Shown here: positions 61,210-64,000 of the stretch, piece after piece
How the letters are laid out: each line of letters starts with the position of its first letter
Numbering within the stretch: the stretch's first letter is position 1
NCBI GenBank assembly: GCA_009617715.1
Contig: VTFK01000222.1
Span: 62,001 to 126,000 of the forward strand
Direction: 5' to 3'
DNA length: 64,000 bases
From: Plectrocnemia conspersa
Taxonomy: Eukaryota; Arthropoda; Insecta; Trichoptera; Polycentropodidae
Position numbers and translations under genes: made by a program
Notes under the pieces: generated by a model
Database searches by the model: none
Seen by the model: the letters and a program-made list of their open reading frames with translations, nothing else
What the model was told of the DNA's origin: nothing

Positions 61210-61570
61210 TATATATATTTTATAAATTAAACATCTGTTGTCACACGATTTTAAAGAAGAAAATTCTCTGTTTTTTGACTAATATACTTAATTGAAAATT
61301 TTTCTATTTTTCCGGGCAACGATATTCGATGCTTCTGTTAAAATCACAACTGCATACACAGTAGGTAGTGATAAAAGGAGTTTTGAAAAGGTATATTGAA
61401 TTATGATTAAAATTCAAGATAAAACTCAAAATCCAAGATATTTAATATTTGTAAATTTGAACTCCGGGTCTGTATATACTAGTTGACAAAAATTACCCGG
61501 GTACCCGGTTCCATTATAAAAATATCAAAGAACCGGGTTATGAATTTGGGCGGGTATTTGGATGCCCTAG

Positions 61571-63059
61571 TTGTAACCAAACATGAATCAAATTATATTA
61601 TTATATTTAAGCAATTAGAATGTATTAGAAAATATATTAAAATGGCTATATATAAAATAATAATAAGATAAACCGAATTATAATTTATGAAGAAATAAAT
61701 TTATGGCAAAATATTTCACAAAAATGCTTTTAAGATTGTTCAAAGTCTTGCTTAGGCAAAATAAATCTCAACTTCACCTTTAAACATATTTCGCACGAAT
61801 TTTTAAATTTTGTTTCAAAACTACAAAAACTTGGTTTTTCAAGCTTTCTTTAAAGAGGCATATAATTGCAAAGCACAAAAATATTTTCACAGACAACAAA
61901 ACACTGAACAGGCCATTTTTTGATGATTTAAGTTGGCAACAATATATGAACCAATTTTTCTTAATACCTAAAAACAACAACTATTGAATTTTAATGAGGT
62001 AAAACTGTTGATAATATTTATTACAACCAATTCCTTCTCTTTTTAAATATGTCGATTATGTTCATTTTTAATAAATAGACTTTAATGAAATACAAAATTG
62101 GATTAAATATTTACTAAGGTTATGCTTTGTACACTAAGAAATTATTATTATTTTGTAGCTTTAATAAATGTGGCCATAAAAGTGTTGGTATTATAGTGTT
62201 TTACTTCATCATGCACTGACATTAAAATTCTATTTCGAAAATTGATATTAATCGCTAATCAAGTTGAAAGCTTTATACGGTTTAAAATTTTATATCAATA
62301 AAAATATTTTAGATAATAGTAAGAATCTAACAATAATTTAAGTTGTAGTACACAGATGTATTTGTATTTAGGAATTTAGTACTAGGAAATAAGTTTTTCT
62401 GAAATTGTGTTTTGAGTTTGATTTTTTATGATTTTTTATGTGAGGTGTGGGAGCAAATATATATTGTAGCTCTAATGTTGTTTAGTCAAACTTTGTGCTT
62501 TTGTTATTATTTGAACGTTATTTTGGGATTAAAAAAATCGTAGTCTCTTACCAGGACAATGTGCGGTCACATTTCGTGATGATGTCCTTAAAAAACTTAA
62601 AATAGTTTTATTGAGCTATTATTAAGTACTTACCATATTTTCAAGACCGTTCTCTCTTCAAATTGTATTTATTTAAATTATTATAAAATATTCTAAATGA
62701 AAAATAAATAATGAAGAATACCATACAATTTTTCCATTATACATCCACAGTTTTACAAACATAGAATAAATTTCTATCTCTGATGGAATTCTGTATGCTT
62801 AATGTAACTATATAATCTTAAAATGAACTAAATAAACACAATTTGAATGAAACAATCAAACACTATCATATTGACTAAGGAAAAATATAGTTCTAGTTTA
62901 ATCTTATATATGTATATTTAATCAGATTAAGGATATTTGCTTAAAGAGTATGCTCCACATGAGCAATTCTTAAATGGATGAACATATAGTATATTCAAAT
63001 GAAGTTTATAATCAATAGACACAAATTTATAGGTTATTTTAACTTTTTGAATATTTAAT
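61571..63059. other. AT-rich spacer
   Basis: AT-rich sequence with no recognisable feature. Confidence 0.5.
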
Positions 63060-63540
63060 TAGAACAGTAAACGTGTAAATGGCACGCTGGGTGCCAAAAT
63101 CACAACTGTTTGCGCACAATTTTACCTGCGTTGCGACACCGCAACGTGCGGCAACGTTTCGTTTGCGGGGCAAAGTTTTGCGCCAGTTATTAATTGAAGA
63201 AACCGGCAAAATGTCACAACAAACACCGTTAATAATATTCAGCTAAACCGTAAATTTAACATCACGGATTAACGTGAAGCAGTGGACCGCACACCCCGGC
63301 AAAATGGCCAACCGCACGATGCGGGTAAATAAAATGGCCGACTCGTTCCACTTCGGCCATTTTCTCTGTAGTATTAAATAATATATGTATTTAATGTCAT
63401 TGTTTAGTATTAATATGGCAAGATTTAAAGGGACATATAAATAAACAATCATCTGGCGCAAAAAAGTGCGAGAGAGCAAGCGCTCTTCTCATCGGTCGGG
63501 AGCAGAGCTCGCTATGAGTGGCTGGGTGAAATGTTTATCT
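63060..63540. promoter_or_regulatory. Polycomb-response-element-like island
   Basis: Four ATGGC/GCCAT words in PHO/YY1 context: TAAATGGC at 63076, AAAATGGC at 63301 and 63331, and GCCATTTT at 63356. A GAGAGAG run follows (63470-63476), together with GC-rich patches such as GCGACACCGCAACGTGCGG and TAATTAAC-type words. Clustered PHO sites plus GAGA sites are the usual composition of dipteran PREs. The function here is inferred only from motifs. Confidence 0.42.
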
Positions 63541-63850
63541 TCATTGCAAAATTATGCAATAAATATATTTGTTATTATAGGATTTATAAACGCGTATTTT
63601 AGTTATATTATATTATAATGAATATATACTACACATTGACATTTTCATTTGACCACAATTAAATTTTTATTGTCTTACCTTGAAAGCTGTAATATTCATT
63701 AGCTGTTGTGGTATCTTTGTTTATTTTTGAATAAAGGTAATCTAAAGTAAGTTAACATATATACAATTCAAAAATATATATAGTAGTTAGTATATATTAT
63801 ATCATTAATATTATATATATTATCATATCTCAATAAATATTTTTTAATAT
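63541..63850. other. AT-rich spacer
   Basis: Very AT-rich, TATA-repeat-like sequence. No feature. Confidence 0.5.
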
Positions 63851-63859
63851 ATAAAAATA

Positions 63860-64000
63860 TATTTTTAGATCAAAACTCAAGCCTCTCGAATCGCACTTAA
63901 TGCGGGAGGGTGCCAAAGTTCTAAATTCGCCATTAACCCGAATTCACACTATATACAGGCGGTTCGAAAGAAAGGCGTTAATTTTTAATAAATATTCATG
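63860..64000. other. Start of another GC-richer island, cut by window edge
   Basis: CCTCTCGAATCGCACTTAATGCGGGAGGGTGCC contains inverted GAGG/CCTC-type pairing near 63882-63912 and a TTAATG homeodomain-like core. Truncated by the window. Confidence 0.3.

Larger units (their letters stand above)
59890..61570. mobile_element. Candidate older transposon split by the Tigger insertion
   Basis: CTAGGGCGGGTA at 59890 and the inverted ATTTGGATGCCCTAG ending at 61570 are the outermost inverted word (CTAGGGC). Inside each flank lie ACCGGG/CCCGGGTACCCGG words (perfect palindrome CCGGGTACCCGG at 61497-61508), a style seen at hAT ends. The Tigger element sits between the halves. No matching 8-bp flanking duplication was found, so this is tentative. 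Confidence 0.4.

Noticed and set aside
1..64000. CRISPR arrays, bacterial operons or prophage
   Set aside because: There is no regular repeat-spacer array, and ORF density and composition exclude a prokaryotic origin.

Overview
The window is AT-rich, gene-poor arthropod (very probably insect) DNA. The evidence is the base composition, the absence of bacterial-style ORF packing, and the set of decayed eukaryotic transposable elements: mariner, another IS630-Tc1-mariner member, Tigger/pogo, piggyBac, hAT, and LINE reverse transcriptases. I found no intact host protein-coding gene, no tRNA or rRNA gene and no CRISPR array. Almost every ORF above 60 codons is either a transposase/RT remnant or a chance reading frame. 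The species and the neighbouring host gene cannot be named from this sequence.

Layout. 0-10 kb: a Tc1-mariner transposase fragment runs off the left edge, followed by two TATA-bearing direct repeats, several GC-richer islands and a large inverted repeat (7.6-8.4 kb). 10-20 kb: a tandem repeat that carries a duplicated 'ATG + 50 nt + GTGAGT' unit, a near-perfect 240-bp palindrome at 18.3-18.6 kb and a solitary mariner end at 19.4 kb. 20-31 kb: islands, a 243-bp MITE and a GC-rich 15-bp minisatellite element. 31-44 kb: LINE 3' ends on the minus strand (31.6 and 43.0 kb), the first copy of an 850-bp terminal-inverted-repeat element (34.3 kb), and a mariner pseudogene next to an RT fragment (38-39.8 kb). 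45-53 kb: an LTR-like promoter/polyA module, a piggyBac pseudogene, a second duplicated ATG/splice-donor repeat, the second 850-bp element with its paralogous empty site, and a hAT element with both terminal repeats and an 8-bp target duplication. 53-64 kb: islands, a Tigger element apparently nested in an older transposon, and a right-edge island that resembles a Polycomb response element.

Interpretation (inference). Between the transposons lie about twenty islands of 200-900 bp that are GC-richer, non-repetitive in appearance and dense in homeodomain-, Forkhead-, GATA-, E-box-, PHO/YY1- and GAGA-like words. This comb of islands in an exon-less desert is typical of the regulatory neighbourhood, or a giant intron, of a developmental transcription-factor gene. 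The mobile elements are all inactive: they show frameshifts, lost catalytic residues and internal deletions. The best leads for something undescribed are the 850-bp TA-inserting element family, the two tandemly duplicated ATG/splice-donor units, and the GC-rich minisatellite element.
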